NCBI GenBank assembly: GCA_964626415.1
Contig: CAZVFH010000028.1
Location: 1 to 9,687 of the forward strand
DNA length: 9,687 bases
DNA from: CAZVFH01 sp964626415
GTDB taxonomy: Bacteria; Patescibacteriota; UBA1384; XYA2-FULL-43-10; CAINNR01
Reading direction: 5' to 3'
Below, in pieces: positions 1 through 6,146 of the stretch; within the stretch, counting starts at the first letter, position 1, and each line of letters starts with the position of its first letter. Made by a program: the position numbers and the translations under genes. The notes under the pieces are model-generated. The model ran no database searches, was not told where the DNA came from, and saw only the letters and a list, made by a program, of their open reading frames with translations.

Positions 1-25
1 TACTTATACATTTCTTGTCAATGGG

Positions 26-54
26 TTGCGAATTTGGAGTTTTGGCGCTATGAT
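26..54 (+). promoter_or_regulatory. Probable sigma70-type promoter for rplI
   Basis: TTGCGA (26-31) and TATGAT (49-54) are separated by 17 bp. The -10 box has one mismatch to TATAAT and the -35 box matches at the TTG. Transcription would start near 61 and give a leader of about 175 nt that carries the hairpin repeat at 97-188. No other gene lies between this site and rplI. This is a motif match only. Confidence 0.45.
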
Positions 55-96
55 AAAAGTTAGAGTTATTTTGAATTTAGAAATTAATAAATAATC

Positions 97-188
97 CGTC
101 ATGCTGAATTTATTTCAGCATCTCAGCAATCAATTACTGAGATCCCGAAACAAGTTCGGGATGACACCCAGCGTCAGTTCGAGATGAC
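97..188. repeat. GTCAT...ATGAC hairpin repeat, intergenic copy
   Basis: The stretch opens with CGTCATGCTGAA and holds three consecutive hairpins. The first is ATGCTGAA (101-108) with TTCAGCAT (114-121). The second is ATCTCAG (120-126) with CTGAGAT (137-143). The third is ATCCCGAA (142-149) with TTCGGGAT (155-162), closed by ATGAC (161-165). A shorter piece, GCGTCAGTTCGAGATGAC (171-188), looks like a degenerate second copy. The ends match the element inserted in ligA at 8475-8553. It would be transcribed as part of the rplI leader. Neighbouring stems share bases, so alternative folds are possible. No protein-coding role is seen. Confidence 0.75.
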
Positions 189-236
189 AAAAGAAAGTGA
201 ATTTCGTAATTTGTAATAATCATTAAAAAAATTATT

Positions 237-689
237 ATGAAAGTTGTATTTTTAGTTGATGTGAAAAATGTTGCAAAAAGTGGCGACGAAAAAGATGTAA
301 AACCGGGCTATGCCAGAAATTTTTTAATTCCAAAAAAATTGGCGGTTTCTGCTGAGTCAGCCGAAGGAAAAGCGCTTCTTACAAAAAAGTTAGCAGAAGC
401 AGAAAAGATCGAATCAGAAAAAAATCAAATAATGGAAGCGCTGGAAAAACACCAGGGTTTAGTCGTCGCTTTCAAAAAAGAAGCCAAAGATGATAAATTG
501 TTTGGCAGTGTAAAACCCGATGAAGTTGTAGCGGAAATCGAAAGAATTGTTGGTTTTTCAGCAAAATCAATTGAACCAGACAAACCAATTAAGAAAATTG
601 GTGAAACCGAAGTTGTCGCTGAATTTGCAGACGGCGAAAAACTAAATGTCAAAGTCGATGTCTCGGCGACAAAAGTAAAAAAGAAATAG
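237..689 (+). CDS. rplI: 50S ribosomal protein bL9
   Basis: This is a structural protein of the large ribosomal subunit that binds 23S rRNA. The 150 residues match the usual length. The N-terminal RNA-binding domain is clear: MKVVFLVDVKNVAKSGD, then VKPGYARNFLIPKKLA at about residues 21-36, the family signature. A charged connecting helix (about 42-75) rich in K and E follows, then the C-terminal domain with LFGSVKPDEVVAEI (about 88-101) and a lysine-rich tail. ATG 237 starts the family's N-terminus exactly, although no Shine-Dalgarno sequence is visible before it. The usual partners rpsF, ssb and rpsR are not adjacent here. bL9 is reported missing from several CPR lineages, so its presence helps to place the genome. 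Identification is firm. Confidence 0.97.
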   Translation: MKVVFLVDVKNVAKSGDEKDVKPGYARNFLIPKKLAVSAESAEGKALLTKKLAEAEKIESEKNQIMEALEKHQGLVVAFKKEAKDDKLFGSVKPDEVVAEIERIVGFSAKSIEPDKPIKKIGETEVVAEFADGEKLNVKVDVSATKVKKK

Positions 690-730
690 AGATTTCTATC
701 TAAATTTTTTTCTGCTAGAATATAGAATGT

Positions 731-738
731 AAGGAGGG
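731..738 (+). promoter_or_regulatory. Ribosome binding site that fixes a TTG start
   Basis: AAGGAGGG lies immediately upstream of TTG 741; AGGAGG (732-737) ends 3 nt before the codon. No in-frame ATG or GTG lies nearby, so this site is the main support for the TTG start. The same AGGAGG-to-start gap of 3 nt occurs at the 6213 gene. A possible extended -10 box (TGC then TAGAAT, 713-721) lies just upstream but lacks a good -35 box. Confidence 0.7.
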
Positions 739-740
739 AT

Positions 741-2924
741 TTGGCAGATCAGGGAACTACTAGCTCGAGTCCATGGGACGAGGTCTTGGACGAAAAAGAC
801 ATAACGAAAAAACCACAACCAACAGTTGTTGGTGATTTGTCGCTGGCAAATCAGCCACAAGTCCCAACACCAACACCTGCGCCAGCGGCTCTACAAGTTC
901 CAGGGAATATTGGTGAAGAAGTTGGAGCAAAAGTTGAGGCAGAGAAAGCAATTTCAACTCCGAAAGTTGAAGAAAAAATTAATGAAAATATTTCCGCTCC
1001 AGTCACCCAGCCAGTACCATCTGCTATCACCAACCGGCCACCAGTTGTCTTGCCATCAACCCCTAATCAGTCACCGGTCGTTTCAGTGCCAGAAACAAAA
1101 TCACCGGTAACTGCTGAAAAAGAAAATTCTGAAGACAATTTTTGGCAAACGGTCTATGCCAAGCAAGAAGAGTTAGCAAAAAATGCTGCTCCCCAAACTG
1201 GGCAAATGGCCGCTGGCGTTGAAATTCCGCTTTCAAAGCCAGAAATCGCTACGCCTTCTGTCGCACCGAATGTTCCGCCAGCAAAAAATCTTGAAAGTGA
1301 TATTATTCAAAAACCAAAAACCAGCCAAGCGGTTGTCTTACCTCCACCAACCACAGCCGAAAATGTTCCGGTCAAGGATACTCCGTCGATTGTGTCTTCA
1401 ACCGAAACTATTCCAGCAAAAACACCTGTTGCAACTCCAGCAAATTCCAGCGATATTGACCATCTTTTTGTGCAGACGGGAAATGCTCCGGCAAAATCTC
1501 CGCAGCCGACAATAAAGCCAACTTCTGCGACAAATCAAGCTTTAACAAAAAAACCCTCCGGCAAAAATAAACTTCGAATTGTTATTTTTTCCACTGTTGC
1601 AGCTTTACTCACTCTATTTTTCGTTGGCATATTTTTAACCGAAGAAGGAATCTTATCGATCGGCCTTGAAAAAATTTATGGTCTGATTCACCTTGAAACA
1701 CTTTGGGGTGGGTTGCCGGCAAATCCGGCTGTTGCCTTCGTAAAATCGACCGAGAAAACAAAATCAGAGAAAAATTTTGATTTAACCGGTTCAGCCATTT
1801 TAACGCTGAATCGCGGGGTGAAATCAGATATTATTTCGCCAATTTTGTCGGCAACTGCGCTACCAATCTCCTTTTTCGCCGATGAAAATTTGGCTGAAAA
1901 AATTCCGGCAATTTTAACCGCAACCGAAACATCAGCATCAAATTCTGCAAACAAGACAACTCTAGGTACGGTCGAAGAAGTGAAAGCTGAAATTACTGCC
2001 GGATTTTCCGCCGACACCAGCGGCGCCGAAGTTAAATTATCATCGAAAAAAAATCAAAATTCTTTTGTAAACTTGACCTACAATAATTCTCATCTTTATT
2101 TAAAGTCCTCGTCGGATATTGTTTATAATTCCAACGCTGGCGATTCGTGGATAAAATATGATTTAAATAGTTACAAAGGAGAGAATATTGCCGCTGATTT
2201 TCTTGGTAGCAACTTCTCCACTTCTGATTTTTCAATGACCGGAAGCCGTGTCGGCAGTGAAAAAATTGATGGTATCCGTTGCTATCATTATTCATCTGAA
2301 GTTGTTGTTGGCAATTCGCTTTCAGCGTTTGGTATTAGTAGCAATAGCGTCGAGAATGCTGAAGTTGAATTTTGGGTCGGCATAAAAGATCATCGTTTGC
2401 ATCAAATAAAATTGACGATAGTTACGAATAACAGTTCGGCGATCTCTCGGGTTGAGACGATTTTAAAATTAAATAATTTTGCTTCGGCTACGAACACCTA
2501 TCCAATTCCAGCTGATTTTGTTGCTGCCAGCAGTTCGGCACAGTCGACATCGTCAACTTCAAGCTCGTCGTCGACAAATAGTTCAACCGGTCAGTCATCA
2601 GAAACTACTGCTGGCCGTGACAGCCAAAGAAAAAGCGATCTTGCAAGAATTGCGGCTGCTCTTGATCGTTATTTTCTAATTTATGACAGCTACCCGAAAA
2701 CCGATTCAATAGAAAAAACTGGCAATGAGACAAGCAAAATTTATATTGCGCTTGTTCCAAATTATCTAACAGAGATGCCGCTTGACCCAACTCCACAAAA
2801 GTATTATTATGGATATGAGTCAGATGGTTCAAGTTATCGATTGTCAGCGGTGTTAGAAAATACAAGTGATTCAGAGGGGAAGAAAGTTGGATCGTATTTT
2901 CTTTATTATTTGGTGAATGAATAA
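741..2924 (+). CDS. Single-pass membrane protein with LolA/LppX-like and pseudopilin-like extracytoplasmic domains
   Basis: The 727-residue protein starts at TTG. Residues 1 to about 275 are low-complexity and rich in P, T, V and A, probably disordered and cytosolic. A transmembrane helix spans about 280-299 (IVIFSTVAALLTLFFVGIFL) after a basic patch (KKPSGKNKLR). About residues 320-595 form a Ser/Thr/Asn-rich extracytoplasmic part with features of LolA/LppX-like lipoprotein-type beta folds: DSWIKYDL, then EKIDGIRCYHYS, then VEFWVGIKDHRLHQIKLTI. A serine linker (about 597-623) leads to residues 625-727, which begin GRDSQRKSDLARIAAALDRY and continue through DSYP, YLTEMPLDPTP, YYYGYESDGSSYRLSAVLE. 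That is the pattern of type II/IV pseudopilin heads in CPR bacteria, but here without the prepilin methylation site. The function is unknown. The 23-bp gap to lemA suggests co-transcription. Confidence 0.85.
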   Translation: MADQGTTSSSPWDEVLDEKDITKKPQPTVVGDLSLANQPQVPTPTPAPAALQVPGNIGEEVGAKVEAEKAISTPKVEEKINENISAPVTQPVPSAITNRPPVVLPSTPNQSPVVSVPETKSPVTAEKENSEDNFWQTVYAKQEELAKNAAPQTGQMAAGVEIPLSKPEIATPSVAPNVPPAKNLESDIIQKPKTSQAVVLPPPTTAENVPVKDTPSIVSSTETIPAKTPVATPANSSDIDHLFVQTGNAPAKSPQPTIKPTSATNQALTKKPSGKNKLRIVIFSTVAALLTLFFVGIFLTEEGILSIGLEKIYGLIHLETLWGGLPANPAVAFVKSTEKTKSEKNFDLTGSAILTLNRGVKSDIISPILSATALPISFFADENLAEKIPAILTATETSASNSANKTTLGTVEEVKAEITAGFSADTSGAEVKLSSKKNQNSFVNLTYNNSHLYLKSSSDIVYNSNAGDSWIKYDLNSYKGENIAADFLGSNFSTSDFSMTGSRVGSEKIDGIRCYHYSSEVVVGNSLSAFGISSNSVENAEVEFWVGIKDHRLHQIKLTIVTNNSSAISRVETILKLNNFASATNTYPIPADFVAASSSAQSTSSTSSSSSTNSSTGQSSETTAGRDSQRKSDLARIAAALDRYFLIYDSYPKTDSIEKTGNETSKIYIALVPNYLTEMPLDPTPQKYYYGYESDGSSYRLSAVLENTSDSEGKKVGSYFLYYLVNE

Positions 2925-2947
2925 GTTTTTCAAAAGAAAGGAACATT

Positions 2948-3502
2948 ATGTCAGCAATTTGGATAATAATTATCATTGGCGCTATCTTAATAATTACGGT
3001 TGTTTCGATTTTTAATCGTTTAGTGTCATTAAAAAATCGCTCAGAGGAGGCATGGAGCGATATTGATGTTCAATTAAAACGGCGTCACGATCTTATCCCA
3101 AATTTAGTTGAGACAGTTAAGGGTTATGCTAAACATGAAAAATTGCTTTTTGAGGATGTAACCAAAGCTCGCGCTGATGCAATTTCTTCCAAAGGGGTTG
3201 AGGCAAAAGCAAAAGCCGAAAATCAAATCACCGAGGCGTTAAAATCGGTTTTTGCTGTCGCTGAAAATTATCCGGACTTAAAGGCAAATGAAAATTTTCT
3301 CGAACTTCAAAAAGAGATCACTGATACCGAAGACAAAATCCAAGCAGCGCGGAGGTTTTACAATGGCAATATTCGCGATTTAAATATCGCAATTGAAAGC
3401 TTTCCATCCAATGTTGTTGCTTCCATACTTCATTACCGGAAGAAAGAGCTTTTTGAACTTGAAGATGTTGCTGAGAGAAAAAACGTCGAAGTCAAATTTT
3501 AG
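2948..3502 (+). CDS. lemA: LemA family membrane protein
   Basis: The 184 residues match the LemA family in order and length. An N-terminal hydrophobic helix (about 4-22) is followed by NRLVSLKNRSEEAWSDIDVQ, then LKRRHDLIPNLVETVKGYAKHE (about 43-64), the strongest family signature. Next come an Ala/Lys-rich helix and YPDLKANENFLELQKEITDTEDKI then ARRFYNGNIRDLN (about 108-146). The family folds as a long helical bundle beside the membrane; its biochemical role is not settled. AAAGGA (2937-2942) ends 5 nt before ATG 2948. lemA and htpX are often neighbours in bacteria, and here they are separated only by two small membrane protein genes. Family assignment is firm; function is open. Confidence 0.95.
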   Translation: MSAIWIIIIIGAILIITVVSIFNRLVSLKNRSEEAWSDIDVQLKRRHDLIPNLVETVKGYAKHEKLLFEDVTKARADAISSKGVEAKAKAENQITEALKSVFAVAENYPDLKANENFLELQKEITDTEDKIQAARRFYNGNIRDLNIAIESFPSNVVASILHYRKKELFELEDVAERKNVEVKF

Positions 3503-3527
3503 AAATAATAATTCCCCTATCAAATTA

Positions 3528-3547
3528 CCTGCCTGCCGGCAGGCAGG
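3528..3547. repeat. 20-bp perfect palindrome CCTGCCTGCCGGCAGGCAGG, copy 1
   Basis: This perfect 20-bp palindrome lies in the 113-bp gap between lemA and the next gene. An identical copy is at 6067-6086. It is followed by ACGAAT (3564-3569) and ATTCGT (3574-3579), a 6-bp inverted repeat with a 4-nt loop. Read as protein, the palindrome gives PACRQAG, a peptide known from misannotated CPR proteins. There is no U-tract after it, so it is unlikely to be a terminator. Confidence 0.85.
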
Positions 3548-3603
3548 CGAATTTAACGAAATTACGAATCAGAATTCGTTCATTCAGGATTTTGTAGGGG
3601 CAA

Positions 3604-3610
3604 GAGGAGG
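3604..3610 (+). promoter_or_regulatory. Strong ribosome binding site
   Basis: GAGGAGG lies 5 nt before ATG 3616. It is one of the clearest Shine-Dalgarno sequences in the window and supports this start over any upstream reading through the palindromic repeat. Confidence 0.8.
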
Positions 3611-3615
3611 TTTTC

Positions 3616-3957
3616 ATGGCGGAAGAATCAAGTTCGAGTTCGGGGAGTGAGGAGAGAAATTTAGCAATGATCGCTCACATTTTAGGTATTGTGGTCGGTT
3701 TTGTTGGTCCACTGATCATTTATTTGACATCAAAGGACAAAAAGTACGCCTATGCGCAGGCAAAGTCAGCACTAAATTTTCAGATTACCATCACAATCGG
3801 TTGGGCAATCTGTTTTGTTTTGGCTTTTGTTGGTATCGGTTTTATTCTTTACCCAGCGCTTTTTGTTGTTAATCTAATTTTCTGCATTATGGCAGCAATG
3901 GCGGCATCAAAAGGGGAAGATTATAAGTATCCTTTTTCGCTCGAATTAGTAAAATAA
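3616..3957 (+). CDS. DUF4870-type small membrane protein
   Basis: The 113-residue protein opens with a short acidic and serine-rich cytosolic tail (MAEESSSSSGSEERN). A helix (about 17-38, AMIAHILGIVVGFVGPLIIY) is followed by a charged loop (TSKDKKYAYAQAK), then ALNFQITITIGWAICFVLA (about 52-70) and a third hydrophobic stretch (about 73-97). The order helix, K/R-rich loop, Q/A-K..LNFQ motif, two helices is typical of DUF4870 proteins. Their role is not known. It lies between lemA and htpX, 4 nt before the next gene, which has a related design. Family call is likely; function is unassigned. Confidence 0.85.
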   Translation: MAEESSSSSGSEERNLAMIAHILGIVVGFVGPLIIYLTSKDKKYAYAQAKSALNFQITITIGWAICFVLAFVGIGFILYPALFVVNLIFCIMAAMAASKGEDYKYPFSLELVK

Positions 3958-3961
3958 TTTA

Positions 3962-4264
3962 ATGATAGAAAAACTACCAATCAAAACTCGCTTAATTTCA
4001 CTCTTGTCTTATCTGCCGATCCTCTTTTTTCTGCCGCTCGGCCTTTTGAAAGATAATGAGTTTGTTCACTACCATGCCAAGCAAGGGGCAATTCTTTTTG
4101 TTTCTTCAATTGTTGTGATTATTTCTTTTTGGATCTCGGTCCTCGGTTGGGTATTTTTGGCAGTATTTCTGGTTGTTTGGCTGGCTGGGATTATCAATGT
4201 TTTAACTGGCAAACAAGAGCGCTTGCCAATTGTTGGGCTAATTGCTGAGAAAATTTCACTTTAA
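3962..4264 (+). CDS. Small multi-pass membrane protein, Tic20/DUF4870-like
   Basis: This is a 100-residue protein with three hydrophobic segments (about 10-28, 42-60 and 62-82). LSYLPILFFLPLGL leads to FVHYHAKQGAILF (about 34-46), which matches the 'F.HYHAKQG' signature of small Tic20-like/DUF4870-like proteins. It ends with a short polar tail after a GKQERLPIVG segment. ATG 3962 lies 4 nt after the upstream TAA and has no Shine-Dalgarno sequence of its own, so it is probably translated by coupling to the 3616 gene. The two proteins look like distant relatives, perhaps from an old duplication, and may act together. The molecular role is unknown. Confidence 0.8.
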   Translation: MIEKLPIKTRLISLLSYLPILFFLPLGLLKDNEFVHYHAKQGAILFVSSIVVIISFWISVLGWVFLAVFLVVWLAGIINVLTGKQERLPIVGLIAEKISL

Positions 4265-4276
4265 TTTTTTGAAGGT

Positions 4277-4304
4277 TTGTTATTTTTTAATGTTGTGCTA
4301 AAAT
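4277..4304 (+). promoter_or_regulatory. Probable extended -10 promoter for htpX
   Basis: TTGTTA (4277-4282) is followed after 16 bp by TAAAAT (4299-4304). The TGC at 4296-4298 makes it an extended -10 element. Transcription would start near 4311, giving a leader of about 30 nt. htpX could therefore be expressed apart from the lemA cluster. No ribosome binding site is seen before ATG 4343. Confidence 0.45.
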
Positions 4305-4342
4305 CATCTTTAGCCGGTTTTTTGGATGTTAATTCTTTTTAG

Positions 4343-5230
4343 ATGACAATTTACGATCAAATTGGCAGAAATCGTTTCAAAACAGGGTTTTTTATTACCC
4401 TATTTTTAATTTTTGTTATTGCTGTTGGTTACATTTTTTCCTACATTTACAATCAGCCAATAATTTTGATTTTGGCCGTTTTGGTTTCAGTTGTTCAAGC
4501 ATTTGCTAGTTACTTTTGGGGCGATAAAATTGCATTGTCAATTTCTCACGCTAAACCGGTGAAAAAATCGGAAAATTCAGAACTCCACCGACTAATCGAG
4601 AATTTAGCAATCACCGCCGGCTTACCTAAACCAGGAATTTATCTGATTTCTGATCTCTCGCCAAATGCTTTTGCCACCGGTCGTGATCCAAAACACTCTT
4701 CGGTTGCTGTAACTTCCGGACTTATGGAGATGCTAGAAAAAAAGGAGTTAGAAGGCGTAATAGCCCATGAACTTTCTCACATAGGCAACCGTGATTCGCT
4801 TTTAATGGTTGTGATCGTTGTTTTAGTCGGAGTGGTTGCAATGATTTCTGACTTGTTTTTTCGTATTGGTTTTTGGGGCGGATTCTCTGATGATGATAAT
4901 AATTCGTCCGGAAATTTTGGCTTGATCTTCGGAATAATTTTGGCGATTTTAGCACCAATCGCGGCAACTCTAATTCAATTAGCGATTTCTCGCAAACGAG
5001 AGTTTTTAGCTGATGCCAATGGCGCACTTTTGACTCGTTATCCCGAAGGATTATCTTCGGCGCTGAAAAAAATCTCTGGATTCAAGCAACCAGTGCGTTT
5101 TGCCAATGACGCAACATCACTTCTTTACATCACAAATCCAACCAAAAAACGTTCATGGTTTTCCGGCCTCTTCGACACCCATCCACCGGTTGCAGAGAGA
5201 ATTAAAGCATTGGAAGGAATGGAAAAATAA
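4343..5230 (+). CDS. htpX: Membrane zinc metalloprotease HtpX (peptidase family M48)
   Basis: The protein is an integral membrane endopeptidase that degrades damaged or misfolded membrane proteins. Its 295 residues are of normal length. Two N-terminal membrane helices (about 14-34 and 38-58) follow MTIYDQIGRNRFKT, a typical HtpX opening. The LPKPGIYLISDLSPNAFATGRDP region (about 94-116) is characteristic. The zinc site is complete: H142-E143-L-S-H146 in VIAHELSHIGNRDS, with E220 of SRKREFLADANGA as third ligand. Two more hydrophobic segments lie at about 153-172 and 192-215. The end, FDTHPPVAERIKALEGM, is also conserved. Its position after lemA and two small membrane proteins fits a membrane quality-control role. 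The site is intact, so the protein should be active. A probable private promoter lies upstream. Confidence 0.97.
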   Translation: MTIYDQIGRNRFKTGFFITLFLIFVIAVGYIFSYIYNQPIILILAVLVSVVQAFASYFWGDKIALSISHAKPVKKSENSELHRLIENLAITAGLPKPGIYLISDLSPNAFATGRDPKHSSVAVTSGLMEMLEKKELEGVIAHELSHIGNRDSLLMVVIVVLVGVVAMISDLFFRIGFWGGFSDDDNNSSGNFGLIFGIILAILAPIAATLIQLAISRKREFLADANGALLTRYPEGLSSALKKISGFKQPVRFANDATSLLYITNPTKKRSWFSGLFDTHPPVAERIKALEGMEK

Positions 5231-5257
5231 ATTTTTTAATAATTTTCCAATAAATGT

Positions 5258-5298
5258 TTTTGTAGCGATTTGAACCATCGGTTCAAATCGCTACAAAA
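5258..5298. repeat. Long perfect hairpin, 19-bp stem with 3-nt loop
   Basis: Bases 5258-5276 pair perfectly with 5280-5298 around the loop ATC. The inner part reads GATTTGAACC and GGTTCAAATC. It begins 28 bp after the htpX stop. The plus strand lacks a U-tract beyond the stem, so it is not a standard terminator. It shares its GATTTGA/TCAAATC arms with the palindrome at 5374-5411. Confidence 0.9.
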
Positions 5299-5303
5299 TG
5301 AAG

Positions 5304-5355
5304 CTAAATTTATATATTATTGTTAGAAGTTTTGATAGAATTTATATAAATTTAG
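5304..5355. repeat. 13-bp AT-rich inverted repeat
   Basis: CTAAATTTATATA (5304-5316) is the exact reverse complement of TATATAAATTTAG (5343-5355). The 26-nt spacer contains TTGTTA and the right arm contains a TATATA box. It lies midway between the two long palindromes. Confidence 0.7.
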
Positions 5356-5373
5356 GGAACTAGTAAATACTTT

Positions 5374-5411
5374 CCATTCAGATTTGAGTCGATCGACTCA
5401 AATCTGAATGG
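5374..5411. repeat. 38-bp perfect palindrome
   Basis: Bases 5374-5392 are the exact reverse complement of 5393-5411, with no spacer; the centre is TCGATCGA. The arms contain CAGATTTGAGTC. It is related to the hairpin at 5258-5298 (shared GATTTGA/TCAAATC), but the inner bases differ and remain self-complementary. Confidence 0.92.
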
Positions 5412-5494
5412 GCTATATTTCATTTGCCAGTGCTATTATTTAGCAAAATTTTCAATGTCTAACAAAAAAAGTTTAATAAAACTTGATAAAAAAT

Positions 5495-5523
5495 TTGACA
5501 AAAAAATCAGCAATTGATATATT
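5495..5523 (+). promoter_or_regulatory. Near-consensus promoter
   Basis: TTGACA (5495-5500) is a perfect -35 box. After 17 bp comes TATATT (5518-5523), one base off consensus, with TGA (5515-5517) as an extended -10 element. A-tracts upstream (5461-5493) resemble an UP element. Transcription would begin near 5530, 20 nt before GTG 5550, which rules out a TTG start at 5514 inside the -10 region. Confidence 0.78.
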
Positions 5524-5549
5524 CGAAACACAACACTGAAGGAAGGGAA

Positions 5550-5981
5550 GTGACCGAAGTGGCGAAAAGGAAATATCCAGTTTTTGGGGAAAATGAATGT
5601 TCGCAACATTTTGATGAAGCATTTCGTGATTTAGCTGGGACTTGTGTTTTGTGTGAAGTATGTGGTAGAGTTCATTTTGCAGATGATGAAAGATTTTTGG
5701 GGCATGATCTGGCAAAGTTAAGGCGACTTCGCAGGAATGCGAATAGAAATCCAGAGGGTTGGATTGGACACGACAGCGCAGTTCTTTTTGGCAGTATTTT
5801 TAGCAAACAAGTTGTCTTCGAATGTCAGTGTGGTTATGCGGGTTATGCAGAGGAATTACTTTGGAATGGCCGTTATCCTATTGCGGAGTATCTTGCTGCG
5901 CGAGCAACAAATGAAGCGTCAAATGTTAAAGATTTGGAATTTGCGACTCAATCAGCAAAAGAAGCCGTCAAACAAACATAG
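5550..5981 (+). CDS. Small zinc-ribbon-like protein of unknown function
   Basis: I do not recognise a named family. The 143-residue soluble protein has two cysteine knuckles about 55 residues apart, C35-x2-C38-G-R and C92-x-C94-G, the arrangement of a zinc ribbon or rubredoxin-like fold. Extra candidates are C32, C17, H20, H42 and H52. Between the knuckles is a basic helix (LAKLRRLRRNANRN, 54-67). After them is an Ala/Glu-rich helical tail. GTG 5550 is chosen because GGAAGGG (5541-5547) sits just before it and a strong promoter ends at 5523; GTG 5559 is the alternative. The gene is monocistronic, with its own promoter and a clear terminator at 5997-6023, so it is probably well expressed. A nucleic-acid-binding or structural zinc protein is a guess. 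Confidence 0.8.
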   Translation: MTEVAKRKYPVFGENECSQHFDEAFRDLAGTCVLCEVCGRVHFADDERFLGHDLAKLRRLRRNANRNPEGWIGHDSAVLFGSIFSKQVVFECQCGYAGYAEELLWNGRYPIAEYLAARATNEASNVKDLEFATQSAKEAVKQT

Positions 5982-5996
5982 AAAAATATTTTTCCA

Positions 5997-6023
5997 TGTC
6001 TGCCCTCAAGCAGGCATTTTTTT
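5997..6023 (+). terminator. Intrinsic terminator of the 5550 gene
   Basis: TGTCTGC (5997-6003) pairs with GCAGGCA (6010-6016), with one G-U pair, around the loop CCTCAA. Seven T residues follow (6017-6023). It starts 15 bp after the stop codon. Confidence 0.88.
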
Positions 6024-6066
6024 ATAACAAGATAACAAAAATCTCACTGCGGGCGAATACAAAGCG

Positions 6067-6086
6067 CCTGCCTGCCGGCAGGCAGG
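6067..6086. repeat. 20-bp perfect palindrome CCTGCCTGCCGGCAGGCAGG, copy 2
   Basis: This is identical to the copy at 3528-3547. The flanks differ (GCG before, TTAA after), so the repeated unit is the 20-bp core. It lies between the terminator of the 5550 gene and the promoter of the 6213 gene. Confidence 0.85.
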
Positions 6087-6090
6087 TTAA

Positions 6091-6122
6091 AAAACACTTG
6101 CGTTTTTAATTACAAGTGTTTT
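6091..6122. repeat. 10-bp inverted repeat just upstream of a promoter
   Basis: AAAACACTTG (6091-6100) pairs with CAAGTGTTTT (6113-6122) across a 12-nt loop. On the minus strand the stem is followed by a short T run, as in a weak terminator. On the plus strand it abuts the -35 region of the 6213 gene, so an operator role is also possible. Confidence 0.55.
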
Positions 6123-6146
6123 ATTTTCCAAAAAGGATTATATAAT
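6119..6146 (+). promoter_or_regulatory. Probable promoter of the 6213 gene
   Basis: A perfect TATAAT lies at 6141-6146. The best -35 is weak (TTTTAT, 6119-6124, 16 bp spacing) and overlaps the right arm of the inverted repeat at 6113-6122. Transcription would start near 6153 and give a leader of about 60 nt containing repeated TCAG(C/T)GT units. Confidence 0.5.

Larger units (their letters stand above)
5231..5513. other. Gene-free region rich in palindromes
   Basis: No convincing coding sequence is present in either direction. Instead the stretch holds three inverted repeats in about 155 bp: 5258-5298, 5304-5355 and 5374-5411. From 5412 onward it is plain AT-rich sequence with A-tracts leading to the promoter at 5495. 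Only the 5304-5355 repeat has promoter-like boxes in it (TTGTTA 5320-5325, TATATA 5343-5348, 17 bp apart), so a short untranslated transcript is possible but unproven. Confidence 0.7.

Noticed and set aside
682..711. Terminator after rplI (AGAAAT/ATTTCT stem then T run)
   Set aside because: The 6-bp stem is nearly all A-U, overlaps the stop codon and is separated from the T run, so it is too weak to call.
826..1515. Alternative plus-strand frames inside the 741 gene
   Set aside because: They are shadows of the Pro/Thr-rich coding sequence, with no start signals or recognisable domains.
3393..3650. 85-codon plus-strand frame running from the lemA end through the palindrome
   Set aside because: It overlaps lemA in another frame, its middle (PACRQAG) is the translated palindrome, and it overlaps the well-supported 3616 gene.
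5258..5298. Terminator of htpX
   Set aside because: The stem is strong but is followed on the plus strand by TGAAGC, not by a U-tract; it fits a dispersed palindrome better.
5514..5549. Upstream TTG start for the zinc-ribbon gene
   Set aside because: TTG 5514 lies within the -10 region of the promoter at 5495-5523, so it would not be transcribed; GTG 5550 has a ribosome site.
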